Shown: positions 33,214 through 41,227 of the stretch, in pieces
Numbering within the stretch: the first letter of the stretch is position 1
Layout: each line of letters begins with the position of its first letter
Position numbers and translations under genes: made by a program
Notes under the pieces: model-generated
Database searches by the model: none
What the model was told of the DNA's origin: nothing
Seen by the model: only the letters and a program-made list of their open reading frames with translations
Assembly: GCA_046349085.1 (NCBI GenBank)
Contig: JAXMDA010000006.1
Span: 186,001 to 250,000, forward strand
Direction of reading: 5' to 3'
Source: JAJXWB01 sp046349085
GTDB taxonomy: Bacteria > Pseudomonadota > Alphaproteobacteria > Rhizobiales > Beijerinckiaceae
DNA: 64,000 bases

Positions 33214-34613
33214 TCCGGAAGGTGGCGCTCGGCGCGCTCACGGCCGCGTTTATCGCAGCCGTCTGGTTTCGCATCGACCAGGCGATCCGCGTCGTGCCGA
33301 ATTTCACGGCCCAGACGCTTTGCCTCGAAACCTTCGTCAGCAACCGCGACCCCGCGCTGGCCTTCGCGCAGATACCCGCGAAGACGCCGGGCATGAAGCA
33401 TCTTGCCCAGGTCACGACATGGAGCGTTGACCGGCAGAAGCGCGAAGCGCGCGCGACGCTTGCCGGCGTTCTTGCCGCGCGCGCAGCTTATGTCGAAGGA
33501 TACGGCTGCATTCTCGACCACGGCCAGCCCATGCCTGTGGCTCTGCAGCAGGCGCCCGCGCAGCCCGCCGCGGCCACGCGCGAGACGCCGCCCGTCGTCG
33601 CGCCGCCGACGGGCTCGCCGCTCGCGCACGCTCTCGATCATGTCTTCGCGCCTTTCGACGACGGCCGGTCGCGCGGTACGCAGGCCGTCGTCATCCTGAA
33701 GAATGGCGCGATCGTTGCAGAGCGTTACGCAGACGACGCCACGCCGCAGACGTTGATGTCGGGCGTGTCGATGACCAAGTCCCTCACTGCGGCGCTCGCC
33801 GGCGTGCTCGTGCGCGACGGCGCGCTGGACGCGAAGGCGCCCGGCCAGATCGTCGCATGGAGCCGGCCCGAAGATCCGCGTCGCGTCGTCACGGTTGAAA
33901 ATCTTCTGCGCATGGAGAGCGGCCTCGACTTCGACGAGACCAATTCCGGCTTCGACGCCAACACGCACATGCTCTATCTCGAAGACGACATGGCCGCGCA
34001 CGCGCTCGCCGCCGCGCGCGTCGCCGCGCCGGGCGAACGGTGGTTCTATTCGAGCTCCGGCATCATGGTCGTTGACGCGCTATTGCGCGAGAAGATCGGC
34101 GGCCCGGCCGAGCTTGCGCGCTACGCGCGTGAAAAATTGTTCGCGCCCGCGGGTATCGACAGCATGATTCTCGGCTTCGACGCGAAGGGAACATTCGTCG
34201 GCTCGACCTATTCGGCGGCGACCGCGCGAGACTGGGCGCGCTTCGGCGAGCTGTTTCGAAATGACGGCGCCGTCGCCGGCAAACATATCCTGCCTCCAGG
34301 CTGGAGCGACTTCGTCGCTTCGCCGACGCGCGCGGCCGCTATCGGCTACGGCGCCGGCTTCTGGACCAACCGGGGCGACAGTTTCGGCGCCCGCGCCCGC
34401 GTGGGCTTCGGCTTTCCGCCCGATTCCTATTTCGCGTCGGGCAGCATGGGCCAGCGCGTCGTTGTCATTCCGTCGGAAGGCGTCGTCATTGCGCGGCTCG
34501 GCCGCACGGCGGACTGGCCCGATTTCGACATCAGAGGCACGGGCCGTCTGGCGCAGGAGGCGCTTGCGGCGTTGCGCGAAGACAGCCGCCCAAGGCCTGC
34601 AAAGGAACAATAA
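33210..34613 (+). CDS. Membrane-anchored serine hydrolase, beta-lactamase (class C/esterase EstB) family
   Basis: A 467-residue protein with an uncleaved N-terminal membrane segment (residues 5-20), a linker rich in Pro/Ala (110-135), and a beta-lactamase-fold domain. The nucleophile motif is SMTK (S187, K190), and the second motif is Y280-S-S in RWFYSSSG. It resembles 6-aminohexanoate-dimer hydrolase and carboxylesterases more than true beta-lactamases. Its GTG start overlaps the ugpC stop (GTGA), so it is translated with the importer. A role releasing glycerol-phosphate groups or acyl chains from an imported substrate is possible but untested. Confidence 0.82.
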   Translation: MIRKVALGALTAAFIAAVWFRIDQAIRVVPNFTAQTLCLETFVSNRDPALAFAQIPAKTPGMKHLAQVTTWSVDRQKREARATLAGVLAARAAYVEGYGCILDHGQPMPVALQQAPAQPAAATRETPPVVAPPTGSPLAHALDHVFAPFDDGRSRGTQAVVILKNGAIVAERYADDATPQTLMSGVSMTKSLTAALAGVLVRDGALDAKAPGQIVAWSRPEDPRRVVTVENLLRMESGLDFDETNSGFDANTHMLYLEDDMAAHALAAARVAAPGERWFYSSSGIMVVDALLREKIGGPAELARYAREKLFAPAGIDSMILGFDAKGTFVGSTYSAATARDWARFGELFRNDGAVAGKHILPPGWSDFVASPTRAAAIGYGAGFWTNRGDSFGARARVGFGFPPDSYFASGSMGQRVVVIPSEGVVIARLGRTADWPDFDIRGTGRLAQEALAALREDSRPRPAKEQ

Positions 34614-34699
34614 TCGCCGCGCGCGGTTGCCATTGCTCCGGTGAGGCATAGCTACGCCTTTCACGGCCAAGCTCGGGCCGGCCGCAGCGAGGCAATCCG

Positions 34700-35914
34700 A
34701 TGTCGCCTGTTCTCGACCGCAAGAGAGCCAGTAATGATTCCCATGAGCAGCTTCATCGGCGCCTGACGCGCACGCGTCGCGCCTCCAGGGATCTTGCGGC
34801 GCCGCTTACGCCGGAAGACCAGTGCGCGCAGGCGATGGATGACGCGAGCCCGACGAAGTGGCATCTCGCGCACACCACATGGTTTTTCGAAACCTTCGTG
34901 CTGGAGCCTTACCTGCCGGGTTATCGGGCGTTCGATCCGGCGTTCAGATATTGTTTCAACTCCTATTACGAGAGCGTGGGCGCGCGCCAGCCGCGTCCGC
35001 GCCGCGGACTTCTCACGCGCCCGACCGGTGAGGAAGTCGCCGCCTATCGCGCCCATGTCGATACGCGCCTCGAAGAAATGTTCGCGCTCGATCTGCCCGG
35101 CGACGACGACATCGCCGCGCGCATCGAACTCGGCGTGCATCACGAGGAGCAGCATCAGGAACTGCTGCTCACCGACATTCTCGCGCTGTTTGCGGCGAAC
35201 CCGCTGAAACCCGCCTATCGCGCGAGCGCACCCCGCGCCGCCATCCCCGCGGCAGCGCCGGGCTGGCGCCGATATGATGGCGGCCTCGTCGAAATCGGCG
35301 CGCGCGGCGAGACCTTCGCCTTCGACAACGAATATCCGCGTCACAAGGCGTGGCTCGAGCCTTTCGCGCTCGCCGACCGCCTCGTCACCGCCGGCGAATG
35401 GCTCGAATTCATGGCCGATGGCGGCTATGCGACGCCGGCGCTCTGGCTTGCCGACGGCTGGGCCGCAGTCTGTCGCGACGGCTGGCGCGCGCCGCTCTAT
35501 TGGGAAGAGCGCGACGGACGCTGGCTGCGCATGACGCTGGAAGGGATGCGCGCGGTCGATCCGCACGAGCCCGTCGCGCATGTGTCCTTCTTCGAGGCCG
35601 AAGCCTTCGCGCAATGGGCCGGCAAGCGCCTGCCGACCGAAGTGGAATGGGAGACGGCGGCCTGTGCGTGCGATCCGCCGGCCGATCTGTTTGGCGTCGT
35701 CTGGCAGCATACGCGCAGCGCCTATGCGCCCTATCCCGGCTTCAGGGCCGCGACCGGCGCGCTCGGCGAATACAACGGCAAGTTCATGTGCGCGCAGCAG
35801 ATATTGCGCGGGTCGTCCTTTGCGACGCCGCCGGACCATTCGCGCGCGACATATCGAAACTTCTTCTATCCGCACCAGCGCTGGCAGTTCACGGGATTGC
35901 GACTCGCCGACTGA
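34700..35914 (+). CDS. egtB: Ergothioneine biosynthesis sulfoxide synthase EgtB
   Basis: A 404-residue non-heme iron enzyme that joins cysteine or gamma-glutamylcysteine to hercynine with O2. The N-terminal DinB-like domain supplies the iron ligands: His in WHLAHTTWFFE and the pair in HHEEQHQELL. The C-terminal FGE-sulfatase domain runs from about residue 190 and ends RGSSFATPPDHSRATYRNFFYPHQRWQFTGLRLA. The egtD gene follows 37 bases on. It has a usual length for alphaproteobacterial EgtB. Confidence 0.92.
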   Translation: MSPVLDRKRASNDSHEQLHRRLTRTRRASRDLAAPLTPEDQCAQAMDDASPTKWHLAHTTWFFETFVLEPYLPGYRAFDPAFRYCFNSYYESVGARQPRPRRGLLTRPTGEEVAAYRAHVDTRLEEMFALDLPGDDDIAARIELGVHHEEQHQELLLTDILALFAANPLKPAYRASAPRAAIPAAAPGWRRYDGGLVEIGARGETFAFDNEYPRHKAWLEPFALADRLVTAGEWLEFMADGGYATPALWLADGWAAVCRDGWRAPLYWEERDGRWLRMTLEGMRAVDPHEPVAHVSFFEAEAFAQWAGKRLPTEVEWETAACACDPPADLFGVVWQHTRSAYAPYPGFRAATGALGEYNGKFMCAQQILRGSSFATPPDHSRATYRNFFYPHQRWQFTGLRLAD

Positions 35915-35951
35915 TCCGCAGCAACGTGGCCGCGACGAAGGAAAAAGCGAC

Positions 35952-36908
35952 ATGGTTCGATTTCCCGGTCTCGCGCTCGATCCGGCCCTCGGCGAATTTG
36001 CCGAGGATGTCGTCGCCGGGCTGTCCGCGCGGCCGCGCACGCTGCCGTGCAAATATTTCTACGACGCGCGCGGCTCGGCGCTGTTCGAAGAGATCACCGA
36101 ACTGCCTGAATATTACCCGACGCGCACGGAGATCGGCATTCTGCGCGCGCGGGCCGCGGACATTTGCGCGCGGCTGAGGCCGGGCGCCGTTCTGGTCGAA
36201 TACGGCTCCGGATCGAGTCTCAAGACCGAGATCCTGTTGGCCGCAGGCGAATTTGCAGCCTACGCGCCGATCGACATTTCGGCGTCGGCGCTCGCTGGCG
36301 CCGCGCGACGCCTGCGCAAGACGTTCCCAAGACTGCGTGTCGAGCCCGTGATCGGCGATTTCGTCGGCGCGGTCGACTTGCCTCCTTCGCTCGGTGGCTG
36401 GCCGCTTGTGGGCTTTTTCCCCGGTTCAACGATCGGGAATTTCAGCCCGCCTGAGGCGCGCGCCCTGCTGCGGCGCATGGCGCGGCGGCTCGGGCGCGGC
36501 GCGCAGCTCGTCATCGGCGTCGATCTGCGCAAGTCGGTGGAGATTCTCGAGCCCGCCTATGACGACGCGCAGGGCGTGACCGCGGCCTTCAATCTCAACC
36601 TGCTCGTTCGCCTGAAAAACGAACTCGGCGCCCGCCTCGATCTCGACGGCTTCGCGCATCGGGCGATCTGGAACGATCGGGAAAGCCGCATCGAAATGCA
36701 TCTCGCCGCCCTGCGTCCGCAGACCGTCGTCGTTGCCGGCCGCTCCTTCGCCTTTGTCGAAGGCGAGACGATTCATACCGAGAATTCCTACAAATACGGC
36801 ATCGCGGACTTCGACGAGCTTGCGCGCAGCGCCGGCTGGCGGCCGGTCGAGACATTCGTGGACGCCGACCGCCTGTTCAGCGTCCGCCTGCTCGAAGCGG
36901 CCTTATAG
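35952..36908 (+). CDS. egtD: L-histidine N(alpha)-methyltransferase EgtD
   Basis: A 318-residue SAM-dependent enzyme that trimethylates histidine to hercynine, the first ergothioneine step. Visible marks are the KYFYDARGSALFEEITELPEYYPTRTE substrate region, the SAM-binding VEYGSGSSLKTEILL, the FFPGSTIGNFSPPEA segment and the C-terminal ENSYKYGIADFDELA. The ATG at 35952 is chosen; the upstream open frame overlaps egtB. With egtB it forms a two-gene operon; egtC and the lyase egtE are not in the window. Confidence 0.92.
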   Translation: MVRFPGLALDPALGEFAEDVVAGLSARPRTLPCKYFYDARGSALFEEITELPEYYPTRTEIGILRARAADICARLRPGAVLVEYGSGSSLKTEILLAAGEFAAYAPIDISASALAGAARRLRKTFPRLRVEPVIGDFVGAVDLPPSLGGWPLVGFFPGSTIGNFSPPEARALLRRMARRLGRGAQLVIGVDLRKSVEILEPAYDDAQGVTAAFNLNLLVRLKNELGARLDLDGFAHRAIWNDRESRIEMHLAALRPQTVVVAGRSFAFVEGETIHTENSYKYGIADFDELARSAGWRPVETFVDADRLFSVRLLEAAL

Positions 36909-36974
36909 GCGCCGCCGCTTGCGTCGACGCGCCGCCGCCCCCATCTTCGGCGCTGGAATTGCCGGACCTCGCGC

Positions 36975-37712
36975 ATGTGGATTCAGATTTTCAGAGCCGC
37001 TTACGACGCCGTGAACCAGATGTTCACGCCGCCTTTCCGCACGACCTTGTGGAAGGTGCTGGCGCTGACGCTCGCGCTGCTGGCGCTGATGTGGGTCGGC
37101 GTCGACAAGTTCCTGGTCGGCTATCTGCTGGACCCCGCCTGGTTCCCCTATCCCTGGATCACGACCGCGATTTCGGTGGCGCTCGGCGTCGGCCTCGTCG
37201 TCGGCCTCGCCTTCCTCGTCGCGCCCGTGTCCATGCTGATCGCCGGCCTCTTCCTCGACGACCTCGCCGAACTCGCGGAACGCGAGATCTATCCCGACGG
37301 CGGCCGCGGCCGCGCGCTGCCGGCGGGCCAGGCGGCGTGGCTGGCGAGCAAGTTCGCCGCCGTCTCGCTGGCGGTGAACCTGTTCGCGCTGATCCTGTTC
37401 CTGCTGCCCGGCGTCAATGCGCTCGTCTTCTTCGTCGCCAACGCCTATCTGTTCGGCCGCGAATATTTTGAGCTGGCCGCGCTGCGCTTTCGTCCGCTGG
37501 AGGAAGTGCGGGAACTTCGCCGCCGTCACGCGGCGACGCTGTTTCTCGCGGGCCTGTTCGTCGCCGCCTTCGTCGCCGTGCCGATCGTCAATCTGCTGAC
37601 GCCGCTGTTCGGCGTCGCCTTCATGGCGCGCGTGCACCAGATTCTCGCGCCGCAGGCGGTAACGCCCCTGCCGAACCCGGCTCCCCCGCCGTCGCTTCGC
37701 GCGCAGGGCTGA
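36975..37712 (+). CDS. EI24/CysZ-like integral membrane protein
   Basis: A 245-residue membrane protein with four to five hydrophobic segments. The marks of the EI24/CysZ family are the FLVAPVSMLIAGLFLDDLAELAE stretch and the NAYLFGREYFELAALR segment. In Escherichia coli CysZ takes up sulfate, but most relatives in alphaproteobacteria are uncharacterised. It lies 66 bases after egtD on the same strand, so a link to sulfur supply for ergothioneine is conceivable; this is inference. It converges on the NDUFA9-like gene, 15 bases away. Confidence 0.8.
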   Translation: MWIQIFRAAYDAVNQMFTPPFRTTLWKVLALTLALLALMWVGVDKFLVGYLLDPAWFPYPWITTAISVALGVGLVVGLAFLVAPVSMLIAGLFLDDLAELAEREIYPDGGRGRALPAGQAAWLASKFAAVSLAVNLFALILFLLPGVNALVFFVANAYLFGREYFELAALRFRPLEEVRELRRRHAATLFLAGLFVAAFVAVPIVNLLTPLFGVAFMARVHQILAPQAVTPLPNPAPPPSLRAQG

Positions 37713-37727
37713 CCGGACGAGACGCGA

Positions 37728-38732
37728 TCAGGCCAGCTTGCGCGAATCGTACTGGCCTGTCGCGCGATAGCGCCACAGGTAGGTCGGCGCGATGGCGCGG
37801 AAGGATTCCGGTTCCACGCCCAGCCCCTCCAGCGTGCGGCCCTCGGCCTTCGCCGCATCCGAGACGACATTGTCCGTGCGCAGCATCTCGACCTGGTCGC
37901 GCGTCGTCGTCAGCATGGCCGGGAACAGGCCGAGCGACGCCCTGGACGCGATTTCGGTGGCCAGCGCCATGACGCGGCCCGGACCGAAAGGCAGGGGCGC
38001 CAGCAGGCGCTTGCGGCCGGCCTGCTCGCAGGCGTAGGCGACAAGATCGCGGAAGGCGGCGACTTCCGGGCCGCCGAGCTCATAGGTCGTGCCCGCCTTC
38101 GCCTTGCCGTCGAGCGCATCGGCAATGGCCGTGGCGACGTCGCCGACGAAGACCGGCTGGAATTTCGTGTCCGCGCCGACGAGCGGCAGGACCGGCATGA
38201 TGCGCGCCATGGCGGCGAAACGATTGAAGAAGCTGTCTTCCGGCCCGAAGATCACCGACGGGCGGAAAATGATCGTGGCCGGCGCGGCCTCGCGGATCGC
38301 CGCCTCGCCGCGCGCCTTGGAGCGCGCATAGGCCGCGTCCGATTCGGCGCTGGCCCCGATCGCCGAGACATGCACGACGTTGCCGATGCCGGCCGCGGCG
38401 GCGGCCTTGCCGATGGTTGCGGCGCCGAAGCCGTGCACCGCCTCGAAACTCTGGCGTCCGCCCTCGGCCAGCACCCCGACGAGATTGACCACGGCGTCTG
38501 CGCCCTGGAGCGCGCCGGCGACCGAATCGGGGACGCGGACATTGGCCTGGACGGCCACGACCTGGCCGACGCGGCCGAGCGGCTGCAGGAAAAAGGCGAG
38601 ATCGGGCCGCCGGCAGGCGACGCGCACGCGCCAGCCTCTGTTGGCCAGTTCGCGCACGACATGGCGCCCCACGAAGCCGGAGCCGCCGAATACCGTGACC
38701 AGCCGATCCTTGACCGCCAAACCGTTCGCCAT
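37728..38732 (-). CDS. NDUFA9-like extended short-chain dehydrogenase
   Basis: A 334-residue extended (atypical) SDR of the complex I NDUFA9 subunit family. The NAD(P) fold starts VFGGSGFVGRHVVRELA, with the family's VHVSAIGAS...AYARSKARGE active-site region and FRPSVIFGPEDSFFNRFA. In mitochondria NDUFA9 binds NADPH at the edge of complex I; bacterial members are poorly defined, and some relatives act in lipid or quinone metabolism. Located next to tRNA-Leu, as a lone gene. It could be considered as a ketoceramide reductase candidate, but it is 16 kb from the sphingolipid genes, so I do not assign that. Confidence 0.82.
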   Translation of the reverse strand: MANGLAVKDRLVTVFGGSGFVGRHVVRELANRGWRVRVACRRPDLAFFLQPLGRVGQVVAVQANVRVPDSVAGALQGADAVVNLVGVLAEGGRQSFEAVHGFGAATIGKAAAAAGIGNVVHVSAIGASAESDAAYARSKARGEAAIREAAPATIIFRPSVIFGPEDSFFNRFAAMARIMPVLPLVGADTKFQPVFVGDVATAIADALDGKAKAGTTYELGGPEVAAFRDLVAYACEQAGRKRLLAPLPFGPGRVMALATEIASRASLGLFPAMLTTTRDQVEMLRTDNVVSDAAKAEGRTLEGLGVEPESFRAIAPTYLWRYRATGQYDSRKLA

Positions 38733-38902
38733 GGGGAGCCTCGTCGAGCCCGAACCGAAATCCGCATCGGCCTATACAGCCTGCGCGCGCCGAACTCCAT
38801 ACGCACGTTCGTCGCGGGTCGCGGCGCCGGGCGCGGCGAAAGGCGATCAGGAACGCCAGCCTGCGTTGACAGGCGCCGACCCGCCGCTTAAGAGACGCGC
38901 CG

Positions 38903-38988
38903 GGCCCAGGTGGCGGAATTGGTAGACGCGCTGGTTTCAGGTACCAGTGGTGCAAGCCGTGGAGGTTCGAGTCCTCTCCTGGGCACCA
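38903..38988 (+). tRNA. tRNA-Leu (anticodon CAG)
   Basis: A complete type II tRNA. The acceptor stem is GCCCAGG (38903-38909) with CCTGGGC (38978-38984), followed by discriminator A and an encoded CCA (38986-38988). The anticodon stem CTGGT/ACCAG encloses the loop TTCAGGT, giving anticodon CAG for CUG codons. A long variable arm TGGTGCAAGCCGT and the T-loop GTTCGAGTC are present. No integrase or duplicated 3' end lies nearby. Confidence 0.97.
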
Positions 38989-39211
38989 TTATCGCGAGAA
39001 GCGGTAATGGTTTCCGCTCGCTCATTCGAGCGACCGATTTGAATCCCATTTTAGCCCCCGACCGCGCCCGCGGGTGAAACCGGCTTTGGCGCTCGCCATT
39101 GTTGGCCGCATGCACGCGGGCTACGCGTCGCCATCCTGAGACTTCATGGCGCGACGTTTATCCGTGTGCTGGCCGCAAGGCGCCCGAAGCGGACGGCTAT
39201 CGCGGAAGTTT

Positions 39212-40087
39212 TCAGGGCCGTCTGAACCGGAAGTCGAAACTGTCGCCCAAGGTCCTTATGTACCCGACCGTAGGATGCGGGAAATGGACGGGCAGCACGA
39301 CCGTGTCCGTATCCGCCACGCTACCGAGAAAAGTGCGCCGCGATCTTTCCGACTGCTTCTGATCCCAGTCGACCCTCGCCGACCAATGGACCTCGCGGCA
39401 CTGGATGGCGTGATGGATCAGATCGCCGGAGACGATCGCGCGCCGCCCGCCTGAACGGATATTGACGCAGCAATGGCAGGGCGAATGTCCGGGCGTCGGC
39501 GTCAGCGTGACCGTGTCGTCGAGCGCATAGGTTTCGTCGACGAGAAGCGCCTGCCCGGCCTCCACGACGGGCAGGCAATTGTGCCGGAACACGGAGCCCG
39601 GCGGATCGTTTCCCTTCGCGCTCTCGGTCGCCCAGGCCTCGTATTCCTTCTTGTGGAAGACATATTTCGCGTTCGGGAAGGTCGGAACCCATCGCCCGTC
39701 GCGCAGCGTCGTGTTCCAGCCGGTATGGTCGATATGGAGATGCGTGCAGAACACATAGTCGATCCGGTCGAAGCTCAGCCCCAGCGCAAGAAACTCGCGT
39801 CTCCAGCGCTCCTTGCCGGGAAAGTCGAAGGGCGGCGGATGGCCCTTCTCCTCGCCGGTGCAGGTGTCGATGAGGATGGTGTGGCGCGGCGTTCGCACCA
39901 CGAAGGTCTGGTAGGTGAAAGGCATCAGGCCCGTGGCGACGTCGAAGAATTCGGGCTCCATCGATTGCAGGTGTCGCCTGAACACGCCCTCGTCGAAGGC
40001 GGGAAAGAAATCGGCGGGACGCCGCCACGGGCCCTCGCGCTCGATGATCGCGTCGATCGTCACGTCGCCTATCCGCAACTGCCTCAT
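39212..40087 (-). CDS. MBL-fold metallo-hydrolase
   Basis: A 291-residue metallo-beta-lactamase-fold enzyme. The zinc motif is HLHIDHTGW, with further ligands in TPGHSPCHCC and the Asp of SGDLIHH; the C-terminal His is in LPVHFPHP. Such proteins hydrolyse lactones, thioesters or phosphodiesters; this type resembles the quorum-quenching lactonase and hydroxyacylglutathione hydrolase group. The ATG at 40087 fits the family; a longer frame extends to 40168. It lies 19 bases after the LysR gene, in the same direction, so it may be co-transcribed with the regulator of the catabolic cluster. Confidence 0.83.
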   Translation of the reverse strand: MRQLRIGDVTIDAIIEREGPWRRPADFFPAFDEGVFRRHLQSMEPEFFDVATGLMPFTYQTFVVRTPRHTILIDTCTGEEKGHPPPFDFPGKERWRREFLALGLSFDRIDYVFCTHLHIDHTGWNTTLRDGRWVPTFPNAKYVFHKKEYEAWATESAKGNDPPGSVFRHNCLPVVEAGQALLVDETYALDDTVTLTPTPGHSPCHCCVNIRSGGRRAIVSGDLIHHAIQCREVHWSARVDWDQKQSERSRRTFLGSVADTDTVVLPVHFPHPTVGYIRTLGDSFDFRFRRP

Positions 40088-40106
40088 CGAACGCCTCTGC
40101 CTGCTT

Positions 40107-41102
40107 TCATTCGGCCGCCGGCAGCATCTCGTCCGGACGGCGCTCGTATTGCTTCTGTTCGTCCGCATCGAGCAGCCTGACGCCGCGCCATTCGCCGGAT
40201 TTCACCAATCGCGTCGCCGTATCCTGAATCTCGCGCGCGACCGCGGACGCGGCCGGCGACAGCAGGTTGGCCGAGATCGAGTGCAGATAGTTGCGGCGCG
40301 TGATGCGCGCGTCCGAGATCGACAGCGCCCGCCATCGCCTGCCGCGGGCGCCTTCGAGCTGGAGGGCGGACATGGGCTTGATCGTCGCGCCGATGCCGTC
40401 GTGCACGCAATTCATGAGCAGCGAAAGCGAGTCGATCTCGGCGACCACATGCGGCTTGAGATCGCGACGCTCGAATTCCGCCACGACCCGCCTGCGAAGC
40501 CCATGCGTGCTGGTTGGCAAGATCAGCGGAAGTTTCGCGACTTCCGAGACCGTCATGCTCGTGCGGCCGGGCGAGGCATAGGGGCTCGATTCGGGAAAGA
40601 GCACGAACAGCTCCTCTTCCAGCAGCGCGGTCGCGTCGAGCTTCGAGGAGACGTCGTTGGAGAACAAGATTGCGAGGTCGAGCTGCCCCAGTCGCATCAT
40701 CTGCGCGATATGGCCGCTCATTCCTTCGACCACATTCAGCAATATGCCCGGATATTGCTGCCGGATCGCGTTCATCAGGGGCAGGCCGATCGCCAGCACG
40801 GTCGTCGCCGGCAGGCCCACCGACACCATGCCCTGGATCGCGCCGGCGTCCTGCCGCGCGATAGACAGGGCCTGGTCGATCTGCCTCAGCACGAAAAGAG
40901 CATGGTGATAGAGGGCAAGCCCATTCTCGGTCGGCGTCACGCCCCGTGAAGATCGTTGCAGCAACGGCTTGCCGACCTCGTCCTCGAGCTTCGCGATCTG
41001 CTGGCTGAGCGCGGGCTGCGCGATGAAGAGACAGCGCGACGCCTTCGACAGGCTGCCGCTTTCCACGATCTGGGCGAAATAACGCAGTTGTCGCAGGTCC
41101 AT
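40107..41102 (-). CDS. LysR-family transcriptional regulator, Nac/CbL-like
   Basis: A 331-residue regulator. The N-terminal winged helix (residues 1-60) reads MDLRQLRYFAQIVESGSLSKAS...QPALSQQIAKLEDEVG, and an effector domain follows. It is divergent from the aldehyde dehydrogenase that opens the large catabolic cluster, with a T-N11-A dyad between, so it is probably the cluster's activator, responding to a pathway intermediate. The ligand is unknown. The final 25 residues are charged and poorly conserved in type. Confidence 0.88.
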   Translation of the reverse strand: MDLRQLRYFAQIVESGSLSKASRCLFIAQPALSQQIAKLEDEVGKPLLQRSSRGVTPTENGLALYHHALFVLRQIDQALSIARQDAGAIQGMVSVGLPATTVLAIGLPLMNAIRQQYPGILLNVVEGMSGHIAQMMRLGQLDLAILFSNDVSSKLDATALLEEELFVLFPESSPYASPGRTSMTVSEVAKLPLILPTSTHGLRRRVVAEFERRDLKPHVVAEIDSLSLLMNCVHDGIGATIKPMSALQLEGARGRRWRALSISDARITRRNYLHSISANLLSPAASAVAREIQDTATRLVKSGEWRGVRLLDADEQKQYERRPDEMLPAAE

Positions 41103-41120
41103 GCCGGCAACCCTCCCTGC

Positions 41121-41149
41121 GGCGGCTATATGCGGCGCTTATGGCCGCC
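41121..41149. promoter_or_regulatory. Inverted repeat with LysR-type T-N11-A core
   Basis: Arms GGCGGCTATA and TATGGCCGCC (one mismatch) surround TGCGGCGCT. The ATA-N9-TAT centre fits the T-N11-A LysR box. It lies 18 bases before the LysR start and 79 before the aldehyde dehydrogenase start, a usual position for control of both. Confidence 0.5.
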
Positions 41150-41227
41150 AATCCAATTCCCTATTTTTGCTTATGTCAAACGGGCGCTAATGATCGAAAC
41201 AACAAGAAGCGAAGAGGGAGGCCGTGT

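Noticed and set aside
33210..34613. True class C beta-lactamase (antibiotic resistance)
   Set aside because: SMTK and YSS motifs are shared with esterases, the anchor is uncleaved and the gene is coupled to the ugp importer; nothing points to beta-lactam resistance.
37728..38732. NDUFA9-like protein as the ketoceramide reductase of the sphingolipid pathway
   Set aside because: Distant relatives may act on lipids, but the gene is 16 kb away beside a tRNA and no sequence feature ties it to ceramides; the SDR at 13175 is better placed.
38903..40087. Genomic island integrated at tRNA-Leu
   Set aside because: No integrase, no repeated tRNA 3' end and no change in base composition were seen beside the tRNA.
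41188..41194. TAATGAT as the -10 box of the aldehyde dehydrogenase promoter
   Set aside because: The nearest -35 candidate (TTGCTT at 41167) has only a 15-base spacer, so the pair is too weak to annotate.
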